Origin: CAYLHS01 sp964383535
GTDB taxonomy: Bacteria; Actinomycetota; Acidimicrobiia; Spongiisociales; UBA4744
Length of the DNA stretch: 64,000 nt
Assembly: GCA_964383535.1 (NCBI GenBank)
Contig: CAYLHS010000001.1
Location: 1-64,000 of the forward strand
Direction: 5' to 3'
Position numbers and translations under genes: made by a program. Below the pieces are notes generated by a model, which saw only the letters and a program-made list of their open reading frames with translations, was not told the DNA's origin and did not search any database. This document shows positions 41,108 to 49,904 of this stretch, one piece after another (the first letter of the stretch is position 1; every line of letters begins with the position of its first letter).

Positions 41108-42411
41108 GTCTGCAAGGTGAGAAGACCGCCGCCTGGTTCGCACGGGCACGTGCGAATCTCGTGAACGGTGTGTCGAGCGGCTTTCGCTACTGGGGTGAGG
41201 ACGACTCGCTCGTCATCGACCATGGTGAGGGAGCCTACGTCGTCGACATGGACGGCCGGCGCTATGTCGACTACCAATGTGGATTCGGCCCGATCGTTCT
41301 GGGCCACGGGTATCCAGCTGTTGCCGCTGCCGTCGCCGACGCAGCAGCGTCCGGGACGACGTTCGCAATGACCTCGCGTCGGGAGGTCGAGGCGGCCGAG
41401 AAGTTCCGTGCCGCGGTGCCGTGGGTGGAGGCCCTCAGATTCACGAACACGGGAACGGAAGCAACGATGCACGCGGTTCGACTGGCCAGAGGTTTCACTG
41501 GTCGTGACCTCATCTTGAAGTTCGAGGGTCAGTACCACGGCGTCCACGACTATGTGATGTTCTCGACGGCGAGTGCACCGCCTTCGGCACTTGGATCCCG
41601 ATACCGTCCGATTCCGGTCCAGAGTTCGTCCGGCATCCCGGACGCGATTCGCTCGACGATCAGGACGCTTCCGTTCAACGATCTGGAGGCGGTACAGAGG
41701 TTGTTCCGGGACATCGGTCACAGGATCGCGGCGATCATCGTCGAGCCGATGCTCGGCAATGCATTCGGCATCATGCCCCAAGAGGGCTACCTGCAAGGGT
41801 TGAGAGACGTTTGCGACGAATACGGCTCGGTCCTGATCTTCGATGAAGTGAAAACCGGTTTCAGGGTGGCACTGGGAGGAGCCCAGGAACTCTTCGGAGT
41901 CACGCCCGACCTCGGGACGTATGCAAAAGCGATGGGCAACGGGTTCCCTGTCGCCGCGATCGCCGGTCGCGGAGAGGTGATCTGGGGATGGGCGAAGGGT
42001 GGTATTGCTCAGGCGGGCACGTACTCGGGCAACGGTGTTGCCGCTGCGGCCGCCGCGGCGACCATCGACGTTCTGTCGACGGGTGAACCATACGAACGGA
42101 TGCACAAGTCCGGCACCGCACTCATGCAAGGCCTGAAGACAATCTGTGCCGACAAGGGCGTACCGGCCCACATCGTCGGAGTGCCTGCCATGTTCTCGGT
42201 CTTCTTCGGGGATGAGTCCCCGAAGGACTTCAGGGATGCATCCAATCACGACGAGGACCTCTACGCGACGGTCGTGCGCGGCATGATCCAGCGGGGAGTG
42301 ATGCCCGTCGACGACGCGAAGGAACCATGGTTCCTGTGCGCCGCGCACGGAGACGAGGAAGTAGCCGTATCGCTGACCGCCTTCGAAGAGGCGCTCGGCG
42401 AGGCGATCTAA
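41104..42411 (+). CDS. Class III aminotransferase (glutamate-1-semialdehyde-aminomutase-like)
   Basis: A 435-aa PLP enzyme whose profile is closest to the HemL-like branch of class III aminotransferases: VSSGFRYWGEDDSLVIDHGEG, FTNTGTEATMHAVRLARG, KFEGQYHGVHDYV, IIVEPMLGN, the PLP Asp in LIFDEVKTGFR and the Schiff-base Lys in TYAKAMGNGFPVAAI. Being inside a catabolic operon rather than with heme genes argues that it transaminates an omega-amine or amino acid. It overlaps the upstream dehydrogenase gene and precedes the saccharopine-dehydrogenase-like gene by 9 bases. Confidence 0.83.
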   Translation: MSLQGEKTAAWFARARANLVNGVSSGFRYWGEDDSLVIDHGEGAYVVDMDGRRYVDYQCGFGPIVLGHGYPAVAAAVADAAASGTTFAMTSRREVEAAEKFRAAVPWVEALRFTNTGTEATMHAVRLARGFTGRDLILKFEGQYHGVHDYVMFSTASAPPSALGSRYRPIPVQSSSGIPDAIRSTIRTLPFNDLEAVQRLFRDIGHRIAAIIVEPMLGNAFGIMPQEGYLQGLRDVCDEYGSVLIFDEVKTGFRVALGGAQELFGVTPDLGTYAKAMGNGFPVAAIAGRGEVIWGWAKGGIAQAGTYSGNGVAAAAAAATIDVLSTGEPYERMHKSGTALMQGLKTICADKGVPAHIVGVPAMFSVFFGDESPKDFRDASNHDEDLYATVVRGMIQRGVMPVDDAKEPWFLCAAHGDEEVAVSLTAFEEALGEAI

Positions 42412-42420
42412 GGAGACATC

Positions 42421-43575
42421 ATGCACATTGCGCTTCTCGGCGCAGGCATCATCGGCCGTGTCGTCGCCGGCGATCTGGCGACCTGGAACACCCCCGATGA
42501 GGTGACCATCGGCGATCTGGACGGTGAACGGGCGTCTCTCGTTGCCAAGGAACTCGGGTTCGACCATATGCCCGTCGACGTCGCGGACGAACCGTCACTC
42601 GACGCCTTCCTCGAGGGAACGGACGTCGTCATCAACGCCGCCCAATACGGAGTCAACCTCGCGGTGATGGAGGGAGCCCTCCGTGCGGGCGCCCACTATC
42701 TCGACCTTGGCGGGCTCTTCCACACGACCCGCAAGCAGTTGCTGCTGGACAACCGGTTTCGCGAAGCCGGCCTGACGGCGGTGCTCGGTATCGGATCGTG
42801 CCCAGGGATAGCGAACGTGCACGCCGGTGACCTGGCGACGCGGATGGACACCGTCCGGTCGGTGAAGATCTACAACGGCGCGACCGTCGATCCGTCGGAC
42901 ACGCTCAAATGGCCGTACTCGCTGTGGACGATTTTCGACGAGATAACCGAGCGGCCGATGGTGTTCCGAGAAGGCGCGTTCGTCGACGTGGAACCCCTGT
43001 CCGAAGAGGAGATGTTCCCGTTCAGGGAACCGATCGGAAATGCCAAGACTCACCTGTCGCTGCACTCGGAGGTGGCCACCATCCCGGTGAGCCTCGCCGG
43101 CAAGGGCATCGAGGCATGCGAGTTCAAGATCCGGTTCTTCGGTTTCAGTGAAGGAGCTCTCCGCAAACTGCAGTTCCTCGCCTCACTCGGGCTCGCATCG
43201 AAAGAACCACGCCCGGACGGGACGGTCCCTCGCAAGCTGCTCGTCGACCTGCTCGAAGAACTGCGACCTGAGCCTCCCAAACACCCCGGATTCAAGGACA
43301 TCGCGACGGTCGCCGAGGGCACCCGAGACGGAGCACCGATCACGCTGCGCATCGACTCGACGGCATGGCCGTCGAAGGAACTGGGTGTGGCCGGAGGAAC
43401 GATGGTGGTGGCGTCACCGGCGGCCATCGTCGGAAGATGGCTCGCGAGTGGCGAACTCTCACACCCAGGCGTCCATCCACCGGAGACGTCGATACCACCG
43501 CAGCCGTTCTACGAAGCGCTCGCAGTGCGGGGAGTGGCGACGACACTCCAGGAGACGACGACACTGGCCGGCTAG
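42421..43575 (+). CDS. Saccharopine-dehydrogenase-like NAD(P)-binding oxidoreductase
   Basis: A 384-aa protein with an N-terminal Rossmann fold (IALLGAGIIGRVVAGDLA, acidic residue in IGDLDGE after strand 2), DVVINAAQYGVNLAVMEGAL and the family segment GAHYLDLGGLF, followed by LGIGSCPGIANVHAGDLA. The family covers saccharopine dehydrogenase, lysine 6-dehydrogenase and carboxynorspermidine synthase, all acting on secondary amines or lysine-like substrates. That fits the amine island, though the exact substrate is unknown. TAAGGAGACATC precedes the ATG, a strong site. It is the last gene of the operon. Confidence 0.8.
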   Translation: MHIALLGAGIIGRVVAGDLATWNTPDEVTIGDLDGERASLVAKELGFDHMPVDVADEPSLDAFLEGTDVVINAAQYGVNLAVMEGALRAGAHYLDLGGLFHTTRKQLLLDNRFREAGLTAVLGIGSCPGIANVHAGDLATRMDTVRSVKIYNGATVDPSDTLKWPYSLWTIFDEITERPMVFREGAFVDVEPLSEEEMFPFREPIGNAKTHLSLHSEVATIPVSLAGKGIEACEFKIRFFGFSEGALRKLQFLASLGLASKEPRPDGTVPRKLLVDLLEELRPEPPKHPGFKDIATVAEGTRDGAPITLRIDSTAWPSKELGVAGGTMVVASPAAIVGRWLASGELSHPGVHPPETSIPPQPFYEALAVRGVATTLQETTTLAG

Positions 43576-43676
43576 AGGCTCGCTGTTTCTTCCTCCAGGA
43601 GCGGAGCGACGTTGGGAGAGTTGGTCGAGGCGTAGCCGAGGAGCGCGGGGGCGGCTCCCATCAACGCCGGGTACGC

Positions 43677-44936
43677 CTAGGGCCCGAGCTTGGCTGTCGG
43701 TTGCGCTGCTGCCTCGCCCTCGATCGCGCCGATCCGCTCGAGGCCCCGGTACGCGAGGGCCGCCGCGAGCAGAGTCGCAACTCCACCGAGCCCGAGTCCA
43801 TAGCGCGGCCCAATGTGCTCACCGATCCACCCAACGATCGGACCGCCGATGGGAGTCGAACCCAGGAACGCGACGGCCCACAGTCCCATGACCCTTCCTC
43901 GCATTTCCGACGTGGACCGGAGTTGAAGGGTCGCGTTGCCCAGCGCAAGGAAACTGATACTCGCCGCGCCGACCACCGCCATCGCCGCGTACTCGATCGC
44001 CAAGGTAGGAGCGAATGACGCCAACACCTGGGTCGCGCCGAAGAGGGCGCCTGTTCTGGCCAACGCGACCGCCGGCCGCGCTTTTCTCGATGCCGTGAAC
44101 AGACCACCGGCCACGGCGCCCCCACCCATGAAGGCGGTCATCGATGCGAAGGTACCTGCGTCACCGCCGAACGTGAACTTGGCGACGAGGGGGAGGATGA
44201 CCTGAAACTCGTAGGCAAGCATCCCCACGACCGCCATCATGAGCAGCGGCGTTCGCAGCGCCGGTGTCGACCAGACGTACCTGAGCCCCTCACGCAGCTG
44301 TCCGGCCTTTCTGCTCTGGGGTGGCACGGAGTGGAGTTCGTCATGGTGCATCAGCACCAGGGCCGCGAGAACGGCCAGATAGGTGCTCGCGTTCACGAGG
44401 AAACAGGGGCCGAGTCCGACGGTCACGATGAGCACACCGGCCGCAGCGGGGCCGAGGACGCGAGCAAGGTTCACGAGTACCGAGTTGAGGCTGACGGCAC
44501 TTGTGAGCTTCCCACGTCCGACCATCTCCAATACGAACGTCTGACGCGTCGGGTTGTCGATGCTTGCGACGAGCCCCAGAGCGCCGGCAAGCGCGTATAC
44601 CATCCAGAGCTGCACGATGTGTGTGATCACGAGAATGCCGAGGATTGCTGCGAGGACAGCTGCGAGGCCCTGGGTGACAAACAGGAGACGCCTCTTGTCG
44701 AATCTGTCGGCGATGACTCCGCCCAGCGGAGCAAGGAAGAGCAGCGGGAGAAACTGAACCGCAGTGACAAGGCCGATCGCCGTCCCGCTTCCGGTCAGCT
44801 CGAGCACCAGCCACGACTGCGCGATGCGTTGCATCCACGTACCGGAGACCGAAAGCGTCTGGCCGATGAAGTAGAGACGGAAGTTGCGGACGGCCAGGGG
44901 AGAGAACGCCCGGGACGCCCATGCCGGTGCGGTCAT
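43677..44936 (-). CDS. Major facilitator superfamily transporter (DHA3-like)
   Basis: A 419-aa 12-helix MFS protein: NFRLYFIGQTLSVSGTWMQRIAQSWLVLEL at the start, the loop 2-3 motif GGVIADRFDKRRLL and NPTRQTFVLEMVGR, typical of the macrolide-efflux/enterobactin-exporter (DHA3) group. Likely an exporter of a toxic or secreted compound. Its ATG overlaps the stop of the MarR-family regulator gene, so the two form a repressor-exporter operon. Confidence 0.87.
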   Translation of the reverse strand: MTAPAWASRAFSPLAVRNFRLYFIGQTLSVSGTWMQRIAQSWLVLELTGSGTAIGLVTAVQFLPLLFLAPLGGVIADRFDKRRLLFVTQGLAAVLAAILGILVITHIVQLWMVYALAGALGLVASIDNPTRQTFVLEMVGRGKLTSAVSLNSVLVNLARVLGPAAAGVLIVTVGLGPCFLVNASTYLAVLAALVLMHHDELHSVPPQSRKAGQLREGLRYVWSTPALRTPLLMMAVVGMLAYEFQVILPLVAKFTFGGDAGTFASMTAFMGGGAVAGGLFTASRKARPAVALARTGALFGATQVLASFAPTLAIEYAAMAVVGAASISFLALGNATLQLRSTSEMRGRVMGLWAVAFLGSTPIGGPIVGWIGEHIGPRYGLGLGGVATLLAAALAYRGLERIGAIEGEAAAQPTAKLGP

Positions 44937-45355
44937 GCGTCCTCGGTGATTCTCTCGAGAAGATCGATCGCTTGGGTGAGGGTCAGAATCTCATCGTCGG
45001 CCAGCGTTGACAGGCGTGTCGTGAGAAAGGCCGTGCGCTTCGCCCTGATCGCTGCGAGGAGATCGAGCGCCCGTTGGGTGATCGAAACCACGGTTGAACG
45101 AGCATCGTGCGGATTCGCGTGGCGTGTGACGAGTCTGCGCTCTTCGAGCCGGCCGACGATGCCGGTCATCGACGGGGGAGAGACGCGCTCGATCGCGGCG
45201 AGGTCGGTCATGCGGAGCGGACCTTCCCGATCGAGGGTCGCGAGGGCCGAACGCTGTGAGGGTGTCAGGTCTCCCAGCGATTCCTGGCGGAGACGTCGAG
45301 CAAGTCTGCCGACGGAGAGTCGGAGTGCGACCGCCGTTTGCTGTCGATCGGGCAT
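44933..45355 (-). CDS. MarR-family transcriptional regulator
   Basis: A 140-aa winged-helix regulator. LTPSQRSALATLDREGPLRMTDLAAIERVSPPSMTGIVGRLEERRL includes the recognition helix, and NPHDARSTVVSITQRALDLL is the beta-wing with the Asp/Arg typical of MarR. It probably represses the coupled MFS exporter and releases on binding a small phenolic or drug-like ligand. A CCGGAGAAG ribosome-binding site precedes the ATG, and a palindrome lies 22 bases upstream. Confidence 0.88.
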   Translation of the reverse strand: MPDRQQTAVALRLSVGRLARRLRQESLGDLTPSQRSALATLDREGPLRMTDLAAIERVSPPSMTGIVGRLEERRLVTRHANPHDARSTVVSITQRALDLLAAIRAKRTAFLTTRLSTLADDEILTLTQAIDLLERITEDA

Positions 45356-45376
45356 GGGCTTCTCCGGAAGGTGTTG

Positions 45377-45389
45377 TTAGCCATGCTAA
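45377..45389. promoter_or_regulatory. Palindromic operator candidate for the MarR-family regulator
   Basis: A perfect inverted repeat TTAGC-CAT-GCTAA in the 92-base gap between the divergent marR and 2-oxoacid oxidoreductase genes. Its AT-rich half-sites stand out from the surroundings and fit MarR-type operators (short palindromes next to the regulator's own promoter). It is positioned to control both directions, so the regulator may also affect the korAB pair. Confidence 0.55.
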
Positions 45390-45447
45390 TGAACCCGGGG
45401 GAGAGGGCGAATTGAACCTGCTCTTTCCGGCACTACGCTTCCAGGTG

Positions 45448-46548
45448 ATGACGGCCTACGAGTTCACGGACGGGGCAACAGCGATCGTTCGTGGTGCCCT
45501 GGACGCAGGGTGCGACTTCTTCGCCGGATACCCGATCACCCCAGCGTCGCAGATCCTCATGATGATGATGGCGGAACTGCCAAAGGCGGGTGGTATCGCG
45601 ATGCAGGGAGAAGACGAGATCGCCTCGATCGGGATGTGCATCGGGGCCACGATGACGGGTGCCCGGTCGATGACCGCAACATCCGGCCCGGGCATCAGCC
45701 TCTATTCGGAGAACATCGGCATGGCCATCATGGGTGAGGTGCCGCTCGTCATTGTCGATGTGCAGCGCCTTGGCCCGAGTACCGGTGGGGCGACGACCGC
45801 GGCCCAGGGTGACGTCCAGTTCGTTCGGTGGGGAACCGCGGGCGGCTACCCGATCATCGCGCTCGCCCCTTCGACAATCGCCGAGTGCTACACGTTGACG
45901 ATGAGAGCATTCGACCTGTCGGAGCGATTCCGATGTCCGGTCTTCGTGCTGACCGACAAGGAACTCAACCTGACCCGCAACACGGTTGCCTCGGAGGACT
46001 ACGTCAGAGTGCCCGTCCGGGAAAGACAGGTCACCCAAGAAGGGGCTCCGTATCGGTTCGGGGGGAACGCGACCCCGATGGAGCTGTATGGAACCGAGGT
46101 CGTCCGGTTCACCGGATCCACCCACGACGAAGAGGCCTTCATCACCAAGGACCCTGCCGTCGTAGGGCGGCTGAACGAGCACCTTCGAGACAAGATTCTG
46201 TCGCATCGCAACGAGATCGAGTTGCTCGACATCGACCGAGATCCACGAGCGACAACGGTGTTCGTCTCGTATGGAATCACCGCCGGCGCCATGCGAGAGG
46301 CGGTCTCCCTGGCGAGAGCGAGAGGCTCGCACGTTTCCTCGGTCACCGTGCAGAGCCTCTGGCCGTTCCCCGAGAAGGGCCTGCTCGATGCCTTCGAGGG
46401 CATCGAGCGTGTGGTAGTCGCCGAACTCAATCCCGGACTCTATGTGCGGGAGATCGAGCGTATCGCGGGGAGTCGACAGGTCATGGGCCTCCAGCGGATC
46501 GACGGTGAATTGATCTCCCCTGTGCAGTTCCTGGAGTTTCTGCCGTGA
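45448..46548 (+). CDS. korA: 2-oxoacid:ferredoxin oxidoreductase, alpha subunit
   Basis: A 366-aa alpha subunit: FFAGYPITPASQI, MQGEDEIASIGMCIGATMTGARSM, TSGPGISLYSENIGMA (pyrimidine-binding half of the thiamine-diphosphate site) and LAPSTIAECYTLTMRAF. It lacks the N-terminal gamma domain found in some KorA proteins; that domain is fused to the beta subunit instead. The complex converts a 2-oxoacid such as 2-oxoglutarate plus CoA to the acyl-CoA with reduction of ferredoxin. ATG 45448 is preferred; GTG 45445 and a TTG at 45412 (behind GGGGGAGAGGG) are alternatives. Its stop overlaps the korB GTG. Confidence 0.88.
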   Translation: MTAYEFTDGATAIVRGALDAGCDFFAGYPITPASQILMMMMAELPKAGGIAMQGEDEIASIGMCIGATMTGARSMTATSGPGISLYSENIGMAIMGEVPLVIVDVQRLGPSTGGATTAAQGDVQFVRWGTAGGYPIIALAPSTIAECYTLTMRAFDLSERFRCPVFVLTDKELNLTRNTVASEDYVRVPVRERQVTQEGAPYRFGGNATPMELYGTEVVRFTGSTHDEEAFITKDPAVVGRLNEHLRDKILSHRNEIELLDIDRDPRATTVFVSYGITAGAMREAVSLARARGSHVSSVTVQSLWPFPEKGLLDAFEGIERVVVAELNPGLYVREIERIAGSRQVMGLQRIDGELISPVQFLEFLP

Positions 46549-47855
46549 CCGTCGAGACCTACCGCAACGAGAGCGCATATCCCTTCTGCCCCGGGTGTGG
46601 GCACGGGTCGATCCTCGACGCGCTCGACGAAGCACTGGTCAGCCAGCAGATCGACCCGGCCAAGCTCGTGATCGTCAGCGACATCGGGTGCTCCGGCTTG
46701 TCGGACCAGTACTTCGGGACGAGCGCATTCCATGGGTTGCATGGCCGCAGTCTCACCTACGCGACGGGCATCAAGCTGGCACGACCGGACTTGCACGTCG
46801 TGGTCATCATGGGCGATGGTGGGACCGGGATCGGCGGCGCGCATCTGCTGAACGCGGCCCGCCGCAACATCGGGCTCACGCTGCTCATATTCAACAACAT
46901 GAACTACGGCATGACCGGGGGGCAGCACTCGACCACGACGCCGGCCGGGGCGATCACTTCGACCACCCCCGCCGGCAACCTGGAACACCCCCTGGACATC
47001 TGCTCCACCGTCGGCGTGAACGGAGCTGCGTATGTGTACCGTGGCACCAACTTCGACAAGGACCTACCCGAGCGGATCGTCGAGGGAATGCAGACACCCG
47101 GCTTCGCTCTGCTGGACATCTGGGACCTGTGCACCGCGTACTTCGTGCCGAACAACACCTTTGGGAAGCGATCGCTCATCGCCGCGCAAGAAGAGCTCGG
47201 CCTTGCCTCGGGCGTCTTGTACCGGCGCGAGGTCGACGAGTACGCGTCTGCGTATCGGGCCGCGGCGGAGCGACTCAGAGGTTCCACGCCGCTGAGGGTC
47301 CGAACCCTGGTTCCGGAGTCGACGTCCCCGCTGGATCGGGCCGTGAACATCATGGTGGCCGGTTCGGCCGGAGGAAAGGTGAGGTCCGCTGCTCGGATGA
47401 TCGCTGAGGCAGCCATCAGATCCGACCTGTACGCAGCGCAGCGCGACGACTATCCGATCACCGTGAAGACGGGTCACTCGGTTTCCCAGATCGTCCTGAG
47501 CCCCCGCGCCATCGACTTTCTCGGAATGGACAGGCCCGACGTGATCGTCGTCCTCAGCGAGGAAGGCCGACGCAAGGCATCTCGGTACTTGCCGGAGATG
47601 AAGGGGCCGGTGTTCGTCGTGCCCGAGTTCGCCGACCTGAACACGAGCGGGACGGTCAGCGTGTTCGACCCGAGGTCGGCGCCCGAGCGCGTCGGGAAGT
47701 CGGAACTCGCGCTCGCCATGCTGTCAGGCGCAGTTGTCCACGAGGGACTGCTCGACGCGGATGTACTCCGGAAGGCGGTCAGTGCGTACCCGGCGTTCGC
47801 TGAGAAGAACCTCGCCGCGATCGAGGCAGGACTCTCGATGGCGGGAGTGAACTAG
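46545..47855 (+). CDS. korB: 2-oxoacid:ferredoxin oxidoreductase, beta-gamma fusion subunit
   Basis: A 436-aa protein in two parts. Residues ~1-265 are the thiamine-diphosphate/Fe-S beta subunit: YPFCPGCGHG, SDIGCSGLSD, and the GDGG...(26-30)...NN motif in IMGDGGTGIGGAHLLNAARR with FNNMNYGMTGGQ. Residues ~270-436 match the gamma domain (VNIMVAGSAGGKVRSAARMI, RPDVIVVLSEEGRRK). Standalone KorB is normally about 280-350 aa, so the extra length is the fusion. It starts with GTG overlapping the korA stop, so subunits are made in a coupled ratio. It could feed reduced ferredoxin into the amine-catabolic carbon flow. Confidence 0.85.
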   Translation: MTVETYRNESAYPFCPGCGHGSILDALDEALVSQQIDPAKLVIVSDIGCSGLSDQYFGTSAFHGLHGRSLTYATGIKLARPDLHVVVIMGDGGTGIGGAHLLNAARRNIGLTLLIFNNMNYGMTGGQHSTTTPAGAITSTTPAGNLEHPLDICSTVGVNGAAYVYRGTNFDKDLPERIVEGMQTPGFALLDIWDLCTAYFVPNNTFGKRSLIAAQEELGLASGVLYRREVDEYASAYRAAAERLRGSTPLRVRTLVPESTSPLDRAVNIMVAGSAGGKVRSAARMIAEAAIRSDLYAAQRDDYPITVKTGHSVSQIVLSPRAIDFLGMDRPDVIVVLSEEGRRKASRYLPEMKGPVFVVPEFADLNTSGTVSVFDPRSAPERVGKSELALAMLSGAVVHEGLLDADVLRKAVSAYPAFAEKNLAAIEAGLSMAGVN

Positions 47856-47953
47856 GACTCGCGGGACGACTCCTGGCCCGTATCTCGTATCGTGCACCTC
47901 GTACCCGTCGGCAGGGCGCAAGAACGCCTTCGGCCTCCGTCAGGACGGGGCTG

Positions 47954-49582
47954 TCAGGTTGGGAGCCTGGATTCAACCGTCGCGGTGATCTCGGCGGCCA
48001 GTGTGCGACACGTGTCGAGGGCAGCGGCGCGCCGCTGCTCCAAATCGTCGTGCCCTTCCAGAGACGACATGTTGATGCGTACGTTCAAAGAGGCCCCTTC
48101 GGCAGCTGCGAGAGCGCACAGACCGGCGACGCCGGCGTCCGTCACGGCGCTCTGGCTGCCACCGGAGGCCACACTCCGAGCGATGGTGAGAAGCTCTACG
48201 CAGGACTCGATCACCTCCAGCGGCACGATCGTTGCACCGACCGTCGCGTCTGCGATGGCGGCGGGTCGATCCGGGTCGGCGCGGGAGATCCGGAACGCCG
48301 CCATCAGCGCGTTGAACGACTCGGTGTCCCGATCGACAGCCTGGAGAAGCCGATCCTTCAGCTCCTGGGCTTTGCACCCGGCGGCCTCCATCTCGGGAGT
48401 ATGGCTCTTGCCGTAGGTGAGGGCTGCAACCATGGACGACAGCGACGCCGAAAGCGCTGCCACGAGCGCCGCGGTGCTTCCCCCGCCGGGAGTGGGGGTG
48501 CCCGCCGATAGGGAGTCGGCGAAGTCGAGGACCGGCATGGTGACGAGTCCCGACGGGGCCCCTCGGTACCGGTACTCGATGACCTTCTGGGCGGGGTCGA
48601 ATGGGGCAACGTCGCTCAGGCCCAGGCTCATCGCGGCGATGTGCATGCGTTCCGGCTCGGGAACGCCGGTAGTCGCGCCACGGGCCCGGAGATAGTGATC
48701 CGCCGCTTCGAGCAGCGAGTCTCGTGGCACCAGCCCGACGATCTCGCTTCCAGTGACTCGTAGACCGAGACGCGCAGCCTCCTCGCAGGCCGCGTCGAAC
48801 ACGGCATGAAGCGGTGTCACGGACAGGTTGGTGAGGTTGAAGGAAACCTGGGCTCGGCCGTACTCCTCGATGTACCAGCCGACGCCGCGAAGCTCCGTGA
48901 ATCTTCCCGGCACCCGAACGGCGGTGCCTGTCGCGTCCCGAACGGTCTTGCCGTGTTCGTCCTTCTTGACTCTGCCGCTCTCACGGAGTGCCGCGGCGAT
49001 CTGGTTGGCGACCGAACGGTCCCGGGTATTCAGGTTCACGTTGTAGGCGATGAGGAAGTTGCGTGCGCCAACAGCCGTTGCACCCGACCGGGCATTGAAC
49101 TCCCTGGGTCCGAAGTCCGGTGCATCGTGCCGTTCGGGGAGGCCCTCATACTCACCTCGCCGCACATCCGCGAGAGAGCGCCGCTGGGGGATGGTTGCCG
49201 CCTCGCCGTAGAGGAACACGGGGATGGCCAGTTCATCGCCGACCCTTGCTGCGACTCTTCGAGCCAGGTCGATGCAGTCCTGCATCGATGTCCCCTCGAG
49301 TGGTACGAACGGGCAGACGTCGGTCGCGCCCATTCGCGGATGTTCCCCGTGGTGAAAGCGCATGTCGATCAGGTCGGCAGCGTGTGCGATCGCCCGAAAC
49401 GCCGCCTCTTCCACGGCAGGAATCTCACCGGCGAACGTCAGAACAGTGCGGTTCGTGTCGGATCCCGGATCGACGTCCAGCAACGCGACGCCGGCTACGT
49501 CGGAGATCGCGGCGGCGATCGCGTCGATCACGGCACGGTCACGGCCCTCACTGAAGTTGGGTACACACTCGACGAGCTTCAT
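47954..49582 (-). CDS. ftcD: Bifunctional glutamate formimidoyltransferase / formimidoyltetrahydrofolate cyclodeaminase
   Basis: A full-length 542-aa two-domain enzyme, as in mammalian FTCD (about 541 aa). The N-terminal ~300 residues are the transferase: KLVECVPNFSEGRD, HHGEHPRMGATDVCPFVP, RDSLLEAA; a second block LDFADSLSAGTPTPGGGSTAALVAAL starts the cyclodeaminase (~residues 345-542). It transfers the formimino group of formiminoglutamate (histidine degradation) to tetrahydrofolate and releases ammonia to give methenyl-THF. GGAGGTGCA precedes the ATG. No other histidine-degradation gene is nearby. It overlaps a small zinc-binding-type gene by four bases. Confidence 0.92.
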   Translation of the reverse strand: MKLVECVPNFSEGRDRAVIDAIAAAISDVAGVALLDVDPGSDTNRTVLTFAGEIPAVEEAAFRAIAHAADLIDMRFHHGEHPRMGATDVCPFVPLEGTSMQDCIDLARRVAARVGDELAIPVFLYGEAATIPQRRSLADVRRGEYEGLPERHDAPDFGPREFNARSGATAVGARNFLIAYNVNLNTRDRSVANQIAAALRESGRVKKDEHGKTVRDATGTAVRVPGRFTELRGVGWYIEEYGRAQVSFNLTNLSVTPLHAVFDAACEEAARLGLRVTGSEIVGLVPRDSLLEAADHYLRARGATTGVPEPERMHIAAMSLGLSDVAPFDPAQKVIEYRYRGAPSGLVTMPVLDFADSLSAGTPTPGGGSTAALVAALSASLSSMVAALTYGKSHTPEMEAAGCKAQELKDRLLQAVDRDTESFNALMAAFRISRADPDRPAAIADATVGATIVPLEVIESCVELLTIARSVASGGSQSAVTDAGVAGLCALAAAEGASLNVRINMSSLEGHDDLEQRRAAALDTCRTLAAEITATVESRLPT

Positions 49583-49803
49583 TGCACCTCCAATTCGAGG
49601 AGAGTCTCGAGCGGCTCGCGTCCCAGAGCGTGTGACACCATCGATTCCTCCCACTCCCTGAAGCGTTCCTCGCAGACAGCCGAGCAAAACTCTGAACCTC
49701 GACGCCTCGGGCCACCGTCCCACAGACATGTCTGATGGAGACCCCGCAGCCACGCGGGATCGTAGAGCGGATACCGGCCCAAGGGGTCGAACGCGGTCTG
49801 CAT
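49579..49803 (-). CDS. Small Cys-containing putative zinc-binding protein
   Basis: A short ORF, 74 aa from ATG 49803 (GAGGAG just upstream), ending in an ATGA overlap with ftcD. The centre has HQTCLWDGGPRRRGSEFCSAVC, three Cys and one His spaced like a short zinc finger, followed by an amphipathic helix EERFREWEESM. The frame continues upstream to ATG 49923, but that version would overlap the 5' end of a divergent gene and its N-terminus looks unconserved. Function unknown; it may be a nucleic-acid or protein adaptor. Coupling to ftcD supports it being real. Confidence 0.55.
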   Translation of the reverse strand: MQTAFDPLGRYPLYDPAWLRGLHQTCLWDGGPRRRGSEFCSAVCEERFREWEESMVSHALGREPLETLLELEVQ

Positions 49804-49904
49804 CTTCTCCTCGCTGCTCGCCCCAAGGGTAGAAGGGTTGGTGAATGGTTGGAGAAGGCGAAAGACTTCAGAAGCGTGCAAAGGTGGCCGATGCCACTCA
49901 CTGA

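Noticed and set aside
41050..42567. A 505-codon minus-strand frame opposite the class III aminotransferase
   Set aside because: It is antisense to a gene with intact PLP motifs; its translation shows no recognisable family signature.
47913..47930. Short hairpin AGGGCG/CGCCTT between korB and ftcD
   Set aside because: Only six pairs including a wobble; expected by chance in GC-rich sequence.
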